Shown in pieces: positions 21,335-31,563 of a stretch of DNA of 64,000 nucleotides (its first letter is position 1; every line of letters begins with the position of its first letter). The notes under the pieces were generated by a model. The model ran no database searches and was not told the origin of the DNA. It worked only from the letters and a program-made list of their open reading frames with translations. This DNA is from Portulaca oleracea (lineage: Eukaryota; Streptophyta; Magnoliopsida; Caryophyllales; Portulacaceae). Both the position numbers and the translations under genes were made by a program. The stretch is from positions 24,054,355 through 24,118,354 of the forward strand of contig CM055877.1 of NCBI GenBank assembly GCA_029582165.1, read 5' to 3'.

Positions 21335-22170
21335 TATGAAAGGAATATTGGATCGTAATATACAAAGGGTCTTTTGCTTTTTGGACCCCGAACTTTGGGG
21401 GTATTTATTTTCTGGACCCCCATGTTTCAAAGTTTATATTTTGGACCCTATACTTTGTCTCCAACAACAATATGGACCCTATACTTTGTCTCCGGCAACA
21501 ATATGGACCCCCATATTTCAAAGCCATTATCGATTTTTTTTTCTTTCGAAAATTTTCCAGCTGCAACTTCTTCTTCCTCTTCTTGCACGATTTCCAACCC
21601 CCATAGGAGCATAAATTTGCCAAAAAATTACCAAAAGTTACCAAAATTTAACTTTTACCTTACTGTTTTTTATGCATGAATTTTACACACCCTTAGCTGT
21701 CAAAGTCTGGTCAATTTCAAAACAACAGTCAAAAGAAGGAAAAAAATGATAAAAGGCCATATCGGGAAGTTTAGGCAACAATTAGGTCATCGCCAGAGTC
21801 AAACATAACTTTGGGCCACATTTTTTGGGTCCATAAAGTATAGGGTCCAAAATATAAACTTTGAAATATGGGGGTCCAAAAAATAAATACCCCCAAAGTT
21901 CGGGGTCCAAAAAGCAAAAAACCCATATACAAACCTGTGGTGGTATTGAATTGTAATATACCGACCTTCAAAATTGGGTACCTATACACCAAACCTTTAT
22001 ATTTAGGTATTATTAATGTACCGAAACTAGCCTAAAATAGTCATGTTTTAGTACATTAAAAACACTTAAAGATAAAGGTCATATATATAATTTTAAAAGT
22101 TAATATATTAAGATCCAATACCACCAAAGATTTGTATATTATGAATTTATGATCCGATAATCCTTTGTGA
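21335..22170. mobile_element. Older TIR element interrupted by a MULE-MITE
   Basis: Outer inverted ends: AAAGGAATATTGGATCGTAA with TATACAAACCTGTGGTGGTATT on the left, and on the other strand AAAGGATTATCGGATCATAA with TATACAAATCTTTGGTGGTATT on the right. The left arm is cut by the element at 21367. The interior has 'GTACCGAAACTAG' and AT-rich DNA. It encodes nothing I recognise. Confidence 0.6.
21367..21924. mobile_element. MULE-type MITE, GGACCCC TIR family, member B
   Basis: 558 bp with TIRs GGGTCTTTTGCTTTTTGGAC / GGGTTTTTTGCTTTTTGGAC and continuing CCCGAACTTTGGGGGTATTT, about 110 bp long. A perfect 9-bp target duplication, ATATACAAA, flanks it at 21358-21366 and 21925-21933. No transposase. 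Confidence 0.93.
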
Positions 22171-22262
22171 AACATACTAAAAGATACATCATGGAGGATG
22201 ATATGGTTACAAAACACTTCTGTGTTCCCTAACCTGAATAGTTTTTACGATTTTTACACTAA

Positions 22263-22484
22263 GGGTGTGTTTGGTAAGATTCCTAGGAAAATTTTTCTCG
22301 CGGAAAAGTTTCCCGGGAAAGTTTTCCATTGGAAATATTTCCCCGGGTCCTAGGAAAACCTTGCAAATGGTGGGCCCCTTGTAAAAACTTTCCCGAGGTC
22401 AATGTACAACCAAACATGGGAGAAATAAGTCAACTCGGGAAAATTGACCATTTCCCTGAGGTTTTTGACTAAACAAACGCACTC
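22263..22484. mobile_element. Tourist-like (PIF/Harbinger) MITE
   Basis: 222 bp, left end GGGTGTGTTTGGTAAG and right end (other strand) GAGTGCGTTTGTTTAG, flanked by a TAA trinucleotide on each side (22260-22262, 22485-22487). Internal TTTCCCGGGAAA and CCTAGGAAAA palindromes. The TIR and 3-bp TWA-type duplication are those of Tourist elements. Confidence 0.8.
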
Positions 22485-22616
22485 TAAGCTTTTTATATGT
22501 ACAATTAAATATTCATTGGGGTTTTGGATTTAAATAATTTGAGCCATAAAAGTCTCAATAATCTAGATTTTAATAATAAAAAGGAATAATTTAAATTTCA
22601 AGGCTCTTGGATCATT

Positions 22617-22618
<2 letters not shown>

Positions 22619-22692
<74 letters not shown>
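22619..22692. repeat. (AT)n microsatellite
   Basis: About 36 uninterrupted AT units in the left arm of the large palindrome. Confidence 0.97.
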
Positions 22693-22696
<4 letters not shown>

Positions 22697-23788
22697 CTAG
22701 TGGTTTTCGGAAAAAAAATAAAAATAAAACCACTTAGGTAGATATGATTAATTAGAATCATGCATGAGATTAGAGTGGGAGATTTACTTTCCTAAATTGT
22801 AAGGATTGAGTTATCCAAATTTAACAAAATTATTATCAAAAAAAAAAAACAATAGTCAACATTCTATAAAAATTTTGTTGTGGATTTGTTTCGTCCAACA
22901 TCACCGTTGCTTCTTACACTTCATGACCACACTCCCTAATATCTATGACCACACTCCCGTAAATCAAAATTACATCAAGGACCACACTCCCCTGTATACA
23001 TGACCACGTACATCTCCCTAAATCAAATTATATCTTTATTGTTGTATTATATAGATCACAGTCCTTAATATCCATGACTACACACTACATAAATTTGTCC
23101 TATAAGTTTGTCCACACTTTGAACACACTGTGGTCATATTCAATAGATATACCCAACACACTGCATAAATTTGTCCACACTCTGTATATATTTGTACACA
23201 CCCTGAACACACTTATTCTATGGATAGTGTGGTCATGGTGTATGTTTATGGATATTAGGAAATTTATACTTTTCCAACGCCTACAAAAGTTAACTGCTTG
23301 TACACAAATACACATATCATATCTATATAATGGAGTATGGTCATGGATATTAGGGAGAGTCATCACAGATATATCTTGATAACATTGATATAATTTTGAC
23401 TTATGAGAATGTGGTCATAGATATTAGCGATTGTGGTTATAGAGTGTGAGAAACAACGATTATGTTGGACTGAATATAATCCCTACAATAGTACAATTTG
23501 ATAACTTCAGTTTTTTTTCTTCTTTAGTTTTTGAAAATAATGGAGTTAAATTTGGATAATTTAATCCCTACAATTTAAGAAAGGAAATCTCAATCTCTCT
23601 CTAATTCCATGCATGATTCTCGCAAATTATATCTAGCTACCTAACTGATTTTATTTATTTTTTTCGAAAACTACTAGCTGATTTATGAGGAAGGAAGGTG
23701 GTTTTATTATCAATCATAGGATTAGATTTGTACGCTCCAGATCGCTTATTCCTACCCACCGTATTTTTCTTCCTACCGGATCAATTCA

Positions 23789-23907
<119 letters not shown>

Positions 23908-24115
23908 TTTTGGATTTAAATAATCTGAATTTTGCCAAGTTTGTGTTAGCAAAACTTGGTGACATGCCAATGATCCAAGAGTCTTAATTAAGCTCAAATT
24001 ATTAATTCCCTTGTATTTTTAAATTAAGTTTAGATTTTTTTTATGCAATAAAGTTTAGATTATTGAGACTTTTACGGTCAACAGTTCATATTATTTAAAT
24101 CCACATATCCCTATT

Positions 24116-24388
24116 TTATTATGAAAGGCTTAGCCTTTCTTGACTATGTTGAGAAATATAAATGTACACTTTAATCCTAGAAAACCCATCTGTATAGGCA
24201 TATTTAATAAACTTCTCCGGACAAAAATATAATTTTGTATAATATAATATTTCTACCTAATTTTGTAAAATTTTATGGATAAAAAAATATAACTTTATTT
24301 ATGTAATAGTATACTTACACAATTTAATCACATCTCTTTTTTTATTTCATGCACAATAATATATATTGTTTTATTAAGATACTTGAAT
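24116..24388. other. AT-rich spacer before GRP copy 2
   Basis: No open frame or element end seen. Sequence homologous to the GRP copy 1 promoter region begins at about 24389 (GTTTGTTGTAGCAAAA, matching about 2010). Confidence 0.5.
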
Positions 24389-24732
24389 AGTTTGTTGTAG
24401 CAAAATATTCATTAATTTTTCTTTGATATTATTCGATGAAATCACCTTATTATCCATCATATTTTTTTCATTTTATATTAGGAATTAATTGTTGGACTAT
24501 TGTACTCGTGAACAAATTCTAACTTTAAGTAAATGGGGAAAAAAGAATAAAGAAAAGTGGTCTCCATTATAATATTATTTGGGTTCCGAATTTGACTTGA
24601 AAATGGCGAAGATAATGTCATGATATAACTTTATACGATGTTTGTAATCTTTTAAATTCTCCATGATGAGAATTTTTTTCTTTTTCAAAAATTATAAATA
24701 GTGGTGGAATATATACCGCGTCGATGCAACGC

Positions 24733-24743
24733 CTATAAAAATA
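24733..24743 (+). promoter_or_regulatory. TATA box of GRP copy 2
   Basis: CTATAAAAATA preceded by the conserved GAATATATACCGCGTC word, aligned with the promoter of copy 1. The leader downstream is also conserved, so both copies probably kept similar core promoters. Confidence 0.65.
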
Positions 24744-24764
24744 AATTAATAAATTAATAAAAAA

Positions 24765-24890
24765 TTGGTTCCCTCATCATTGATTTAAACTTTAAATCCC
24801 AGAGGCCTCAACCCCACAATCTTCTAACTCTACTCCCATCACTCCAACCTAATCAATAGTTCCAAACCTAAGAGACTTAGCATTCATTTG
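24765..24890 (+). other. 5'UTR exon of GRP copy 2
   Basis: Leader ending CATTCATTTG|GTAAAC, aligned with the same exon of copy 1. Its intron runs to the AACAG|GAAGAATG acceptor just before the ATG. The 5' edge is estimated from the TATA box. Confidence 0.6.
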
Positions 24891-25064
24891 GTAAACATCA
24901 CATTTTTCTCTTTTTTTTATTCTTCTCCTTGTTGATGTTTTTGGTTGTTTGTAACTTCAAATTCTTGGTAAATGTGGCACTTTTACACCTTATAAACCCA
25001 AAATAGCTAGGGAATCAATTACCCTTTCATCTGTTGTTTTACTGAGTTTCTTGTAAATTTGATA

Positions 25065-25326
25065 CTCCCTCCTTTTCTTAGTAATTGTCATTTTGAAGTT
25101 TTGGGAAAATTTTAAGAAAATTGCATTGAAAATGATAATTGTATTGGAAATGGTAAAAGTAATAGTTAAGTTTCTATTTTAGTTATATGATTGTATTGGG
25201 AATTATAAAAGTAAGAGGCAAATTTGAAAAAATTGTCATTAATGTTGCATTGAAATTGTGAAGTGACAGACATTATGAAAAATAGAAAATTGATCATAGT
25301 GACAGATAGTAAGGACTGGAGGGGAG
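25065..25326. mobile_element. Stowaway-like MITE in GRP copy 2 intron
   Basis: 262 bp, ends CTCCCTCCTTTTCTTAGTAA and (other strand) CTCCCCTCCAGTCCTTACTA, flanked by TA on both sides. GRP copy 1 has the uninterrupted target (GTATACTC then TTTTTGAAAGGG, about 2651-2668) where copy 2 has GATA[element]TACTATCTTTTCAAAGGG, so this is a real, recent insertion. Confidence 0.88.
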
Positions 25327-25666
25327 TACTATCTTTTCAAAGGGTTTAGTACCGTTTTCTTGTTTTGTTGCATCTTTTGACTCCTTACACAGTTGCGTTA
25401 TTTTGCTTTAATTGATTTCTATAGCCCCCAATATTAAATGCACGTGGAAGAACATATGCTCCTATAAGTGAACAATTATGCCATTAAAAATGAACAACCT
25501 AATATATGTAAGTGAATAATGACCATATTTAGTGGACATACTCCATGAGCATGTAATAAATTCTAGCCTCAAATCATTCAACGTCCCTACCAAGTATTGA
25601 ACCTTGGTAAAAGTATAAAACATACTTTTAGGTTACGCTCTTCACAATTATTTATTTTTATCTGAG

Positions 25667-25680
25667 CATATATAAATTTA
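25667..25680. other. Empty target site of the Pack-MULE
   Basis: GCATATATAAATTTA in the copy 2 intron holds a single TATATAAAT, exactly the 9 bases duplicated around the Pack-MULE in copy 1, with aligned flanks on both sides ('ATCT.AGCATATATAAAT' and 'TATTCAAATTTATTAAACC'). It shows the insertion footprint without any database search. Confidence 0.92.
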
Positions 25681-26997
25681 CCTATTTCTAAAAATTAAAA
25701 AAAAAATCATTACCTACTTCTACCTAAACGTATTCAAATTTATTAAACCTATTCATGCTTACTTTATCCACTTTCTTCCATTATACCAATAGAGAAAACA
25801 TAGCCAAGTGTGAAAATTTTGGATGGATAGGCTATGTTTGTTATAGAAAAGTTGGTACTTACCCCATTTTTCTTCCATTATATAGCTTGTTGGTGACTTC
25901 CCTTGAAATATAGGTCTAGTGGATGGGTCCATTTAGTTCTTACCTTTCACGTACAATTTTTTTTCAAAGACAAGTAATCAATTTGGCTGCTACCCTCAAA
26001 TTTCCAAACTCGCAACAAATGTCAAATTTGATGGAAATAAAGTCTTTCATGTGTAAATTATAGGGTTAAATAGTCATATTTATCATAATAGTTTGGTAAT
26101 TTCCGTTTGTCATAATATATAAAATTTACTGGTAGTTATACCTGCTCAACTTGTCACGATGATGACTATAGTTCTAATTTTTGTTGTAGACTACTTGTGG
26201 GTATTTGCAAGTTAATGGCATGATTTTGGCTTTACTATTGAACTTATATGTATTAAGTTGTTCACTTTTAATGGCATAATTATTAGTATATTTTCTTGTT
26301 TCTGTTGGTTTTAAATTAACATTTGAAAAAGATTATTCGGAAGTTGAAATGTTGATGGTGTTTTTTTGGTAAGCAGGTTGATTAGAAATCCCTTAGCTTA
26401 ATTATTAAACCAAAATGCATCATCAAATGAACTCGTTCAAGACCTACTTATTAATTAGAGGAATAAAATAAGGGTTTTTTTTTTTTTTTTGAAAGGGATG
26501 AAGTAAGATTGAATAAGTTCTGAATAAAATTTAAAAACTAAATATTAAAAATATGAAAAATTAAAGAAACTGATAAATTTAGGTTAGATTGGATTAAAAA
26601 TGGATAATAATTAAACTAGCAATAGAACATATATAGCCTAACTACCCAAGCTTGGATTTGTTATTATGTATGTATCTTTTAAGTTTTAACATATGGCTTG
26701 GAATCTAGAAAGAGCTTTAGTATTAAGAGATGGTAGTCAAGTGACAATCATCTTTATCTTTTATGTTATCTTTCGAAGATCTAATCTTGGTAGAACTTAA
26801 ATATTTTTCATTGACAGAAATTAAAGGGTTGACAGGTCATTTATATTTGAAATAGGCAGACCAAATTCAAGCGATGATTAAAAATGAAAAATGAAAATAA
26901 AAAAGAAACTGTATGTGTGGTAATTGTGGTTGGTGTGATTAATTTTAATTAGTTGAGTTTGATTAAGTATTGATTGATATTGGGAAAAACAGGAAGA

Positions 26998-29900
26998 ATG
27001 GATGGGAGTCATGGAAATAACGGACATGGGCAACGAGGTCTATTTGGTTACGGGGGAGGATACCCACCGGCACCTGCATATCCACCAGTAGCTTATCCTA
27101 GTTATTCCTCTGGTATGTCTATCATTCTCTTCTTCCTTTGTTACTCCTCAATTTTACCTCAACTACTACAAATTAAGGAACAGCAAAGACAGTTATAGGG
27201 ATGGCAACGAGACGGGTCGGAGTCGGGGGACGCCCGCTCTTGGCGGGGAAATTTGCTCTGTCCCCATTCCCGCGGGTTCCCGCTCCCAACGGGTATCCAA
27301 CAAGAATTTAAATGATTGTTATGTTTTTAGACTAAATTCAGCACTGATTATATCTTTTCCTCGTTCATTCAGTAGCGTTAGTATGCGAAAGCCCCCAATC
27401 TATGCAATCAAATTAGGTTCTTTAGCTCCAAATTAAACGTTTTAGTCACTCAGTAGTATTAGATATGGATTTCAAATTTGAATAAACATATTATCACCCT
27501 TTTTACATACTATGCCATTAAATACGAACATACCCTTCAAATTATGAATATGAAATTTTATCAGTAAATATGTAAATTTAATGTGTAACGGGAACATGTA
27601 TGTGGGTATGTAGGCGAGTTATTTTCCCTGACAGGTAAGCAGGGAGGGGGATGGGGAAAAATTGGCAATGTGGTGACTTTGAACTAGCAATATATAATGT
27701 ATAATATAGCAAAAATTTGCAAGGTGAAAGTAATTTAAAAATTTGTTCTATTTTGGAAGCTAAATAATTTCAAGTTAAAACTTTTTAAGAGAGCAATATG
27801 TACAATTATAATTATAGTTGGGTAAACTTCAAGCGATGACCCTAAGCTTTAGAAAACTTTATGATCTCAGTTTTAACTTTATTTTATAGGAACCCTGAAT
27901 TTAGCAAAATTTGTCCAAGTGGCCCTAATTTAATGCTAATTTTTACAATTAAACTCCAATGTTTTTAATCTAATAACAACTACAGAACTCATTCGAAGAA
28001 CTAAACCCTAGATTATATACTCCCTTTGTTCCATATTAATATGTTATAATTTTGACTTACACGGTGTTCAATGTCACTCTTTGATTGATAATTTCTTACA
28101 TAATTTTGACTTTCACGGTGTTAAAAACTTTGACTGTTAATATCTTAATTTGTATAATAATTCATCATGCAAAATTGTTGTCATTCAATTCGTAATGAAA
28201 AATGCTATTAGAAAAGTATAATATTATATTTTTCAATAAAAATTTTATATTAGAAATTATTGATTAAAAGTTGACACTGAAATACGTAAATGATAGATAA
28301 AAAAGAACGGAGGGAGCACAATATTATACTTTTATGATAGTATTTTTCGTTACGAATCTAATAATGATAATTTTATATGGCAACTCATTTATATATCAAG
28401 AAATTTATAGTCAAAATTTTGAAATTTGACTACACGTACGATTTTCAAAGACGACAATTAATATGCAACGGAGGGAGTACTAGCCTAGAAATTTTGTACC
28501 TTTGAACTCAATCCCTATTCCTTCTCCAATTTCGTGTTGTTTGTTTTCAATTTGAAAATGACGTAAGTAACCTGGAGAGTAAGCGGGGTTTTTTGGTTTT
28601 TGGACCCTCAACTTTGGGGGTATTTATTATTTGGTTCCACACTTTTCAAAGTTTATTTTTTGGACACTGTACTTTGGGTACCCCAAAAATCTAGCCTAAT
28701 CTTAAGTTTTACTCCGGCAAAGGGCCAAAATACACATAAAATTCCCGATTTGCCCTTATCAATTTTTAAAAGTTTTTTTACTTTTATTAATTTTTAATTT
28801 TTAATTTTAAAAATTTTTAATTTTAATTTTTGATTTTTAATTTTTAATTTTTAATTGTTAATTTTTAATTTTTTAACTTTTAAGTTTTTAATTATCATTA
28901 TCATTTTCATTTTGATTTTAATTTTTAATTTTTAATTTCCAAATTATTAATTTTTAAAATTGTAAAATTATAAAATTTTTAAATTTTTTTAATCTTTTAA
29001 TTTTAAATTTTAAATTTTTTGATTTTTGATTTTTGATTTTTTAGTTTTAATTTTTGAAAATTTTCAATTTTTAAATTTTTGAATTTTGAATTTTGAATTT
29101 TTAGTTGCTAATTTTTTATAATTTCACATTTTTTAATTTTTAATTTAAAATTTTAAAATTTTAAAATTTTAAATTTTAAGCTTTAAAATTTTAAAATTTT
29201 AACATTTTAAAATTTTCAAAATTTCAAAACTTTAAAATCTTAAAATTTTAACATTTTAAATTTTAATTTTATATTTTATTTTTTTATTTTTAAAATTTTT
29301 AAACTATTTAAATGTTTTATTATTTTAATTTTTAATTTTTAATTTTTAAAATTTTGAAGTTCTTAATAATTTTTAAATTAAAAAATTTAAAATGTGAGAA
29401 TTTTGGTAGTAATAAATAAGTGAAGGGAAAATAAAGAATTAATAAATCAAGGGCAAACTTGGAAGTTCATCATTAATTAAAGGGCAAAGTTGGAAGGAAA
29501 AAATAGTCAAACTTAGTTAAGGGCTTTTTTGACCGGATTGCTATAATAATGTCCACAATGTCACCGGAGACAAAGTACAGGGTCCAAATAATAAACTTTA
29601 AAAAGTGTGGTATCAAATAATAAATACCCCAAAGTTGAGGGTCCAAAATCCAAAAAATCCGAGTAAGCGAGAGAGAGTCATGAGATTAAGAGTCTCTTTG
29701 CTTCTGAGTCCCAACCACGTCAAATAGAAGAAGATTTTGGAAATTAAAGGGTCGAGTTATTTGAATCAATTTTGTTAGTTCAAAGTCACCACATGAACAA
29801 AATTAAACTCAATGTCATTATATGAAAATTATTAAAATTCAGATGATCACTTGAAATTTCCCTTGTAGTTGTTGATTATATTTACCATGTTAATATTTAG

Positions 29901-30628
29901 TTCATACTCACATATATTTTAGAAAATAATAAATAAAATTATGATTCATTTAGTTTTGTAATTTCATTCTATAGTTGCAAAGTCCTCCACATGTTTTGAT
30001 CATTTAGTTTTTTTGGAATAGTTTTCATGGTAGGGCAAAAAGCATAACAATAATGTCAAGTTTGTCAACGCATGTTTCATATTTTAGAGTAATTAAAAAA
30101 GATATCAAACACACAATTGCATTTGTTCTATTATCAGATGTTCTTTTTTATTTATATGAAATGTAAATGATCATTTTATTTGTATTCGTTTTATTGCATT
30201 TTTTTACTGGTTAATCTTTTTATCAATAGTAACTCACCTGAATTATCAATTGATAATTAGCACGCGCGCATGTCTATAAAAAATTATTAACATTTATATA
30301 GTTTTCTTAAGAGGAAAGTAAGCATAAATAATTTTAACTTTTCATAATAACCATTCCGAAATAATGTAGAGTATATTTCAACTCTCATTCTTTATAAAAT
30401 TGCGATTTATTGATATTAACAAGACATAGACGAAATGCAGGGTCGATGATGGGAGGAGGATCAGCGTATGGGGGATATAACATGTCGCATGGATATGGAT
30501 ATGGTCATGGTCATGGTCATGGTCACTATGGCCATGGCGTTGGCTATGGTGCAGGACATCATGGCAAGTTTCACCATGGAAAATATGGCCACCATGGTTA
30601 TGGCCACCATGGCAAGATGTGGAAGTAA
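26998..30628 (+). CDS. Gly/His-rich XYPPX protein, GRP A3-like, copy 2
   Basis: Paralog of copy 1. Exons 26998-27112 and, by my model, 30441-30628 give 100 residues. The first exon ends TCTG|GTATGT, as in copy 1. The ancestral acceptor TTAACAG|GACATGG has become TTAACAA|GACATAG; using the AG one base on would shift frame into a TGA. The next AG, AAATGCAG|GGTCG, is a good acceptor 18 nt downstream and restores the frame, at the cost of six residues. The protein keeps the 'GGGYPPAPAYPPVAYP' segment, loses most of the Ala-rich block of copy 1, and has a shorter His-Gly tail (GYGHGHGHGHYGHG) ending GHHGKMWK. Its second intron is 3.3 kb and TE-filled. Copy 2 may be expressed poorly or be decaying; a transcript would decide. 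Confidence 0.72.
27195..28018. other. Intron sequence of GRP copy 2 with GC-rich repeat fragment
   Basis: About 27198-27300 reads GGGATGGCAACGAGACGGGT and CCCGCGGGTTCCCGCTCCCA, a word set typical of hAT-like non-autonomous elements; related G-rich sequence returns near 27615-27660. I cannot define matching ends. The remainder is AT-rich with no gene. Confidence 0.4.
28020..28477. mobile_element. Stowaway-like MITE in GRP copy 2 intron 2
   Basis: Ends CTCCCTTTGTTCCATATTAA and (other strand) CTCCCTCCGTTGCATATTAA, flanked by TA on each side (28018-28019, 28478-28479). An internal GAACGGAGGGAG at about 28305-28316 repeats the terminal word, suggesting that one element landed in another or an end was duplicated. 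Confidence 0.85.
28586..29660. mobile_element. MULE-type element, GGACCCC TIR family, member C
   Basis: 1075 bp with TIRs GGGTTTTTTGGTTTTTGGAC and (other strand) GGATTTTTTGGATTTTGGAC, continuing CCTCAACTTTGGGGTATTTA, and a perfect 9-bp target duplication GAGTAAGCG (28577-28585, 29661-29669). The inside (about 28780-29400) is an extreme A/T simple sequence of TTTTTAATTTTTAAAATTTT words with no gene. It lies in intron 2 of GRP copy 2. Confidence 0.93.
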
Positions 30629-30663
30629 ATGTTAGCTGCTTCCTCCTTGGTACCTCATTACTG

Positions 30664-30669
30664 AATAAA
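30664..30669 (+). terminator. AATAAA polyadenylation signal, GRP copy 2
   Basis: AATAAA lies 36 bases after the stop codon, in a 3'UTR that still aligns with that of copy 1 (GACTCTACTTTTATGTG versus TACTCTACTCTTATGTT). Copy 1 lacks an exact AATAAA there and has only AT-rich alternatives. Confidence 0.5.
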
Positions 30670-30829
30670 CACAACACATCTATGGAATGTGTTTGTGAGA
30701 CTCTACTTTTATGTGACAACTGCAATTTGGTTTATGTTTGATGTAGACATTTAAAATAAGGGTTACTCTTTGGCTTATGTTTTATGTACGTGAAAACATC
30801 ACACCGTACTTTATGAATCTAGCAGTTGA

Positions 30830-31563
30830 ATATTTAATCTAATATAGTTGCCATTTGCCCAATGTCACAGGGCCATTACCCACTTTCTTTTCTAAAAACA
30901 TGCCGTTGTAGAGTTTGCATCACCTCCTACTCCTAGTATATTAACCAGATCAATTTTACCAACTTCGACCCACATAGTGTATCAACAAAGAGACGCAAAT
31001 ATCATACATTAATTTCTCGTCTGAATTTAAACATTGATTGATCTTACCTCACAGTGAATTCCTACCGTGCTAAATAATTCTACCGCTTGCACAAAACATA
31101 GATTCACCATTGTCAACTCGGACCGACCCACTAGTGAGGAACTACAAAAGTAACGAGGACTGAAGTACAAGAATTCAGTTTCGATTGCGCTGAGAGTAAA
31201 ATCCAAGAGGATTTAATAGTATACACAGCCTTGCCCTGCAATTGCAACTCACTCTGGACAATCAGATTTTGTTCAAAAATGCACAGGCCTGTTTGTCTAT
31301 TGTTCAGACATATGTGTGGTCTATCGATCTACCCCCGAATGGTGTTCTCATTGTCCTTGTAAGCTTAGTGCTCAAACAAGTCGACACCGCATTTTCTATT
31401 ACAACAACAATACAACTTAGAGAACATCCTTGCCTACATATGTTGCTCACAGCAGCACTTTTCAGACAAGTACATACACCAGTTTACAACACAATACTAC
31501 TCCCTAAGAGTTGGGTGTCACAATGTTGTGATTGACTGCGCTTCTGTCATTCAAATCCATTCA
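30830..31563. other. Convergent intergenic / 3'UTR region
   Basis: Between the 3' ends of GRP copy 2 (+) and the large gene (-). The part next to 31563 is probably 3'UTR of the large gene. No additional gene or repeat is supported. Confidence 0.55.

Noticed and set aside
31242..31535. 97-residue + strand open frame
   Set aside because: It lies in the probable 3'UTR of the large gene on the opposite strand, has no recognisable domain and no splice or promoter context.
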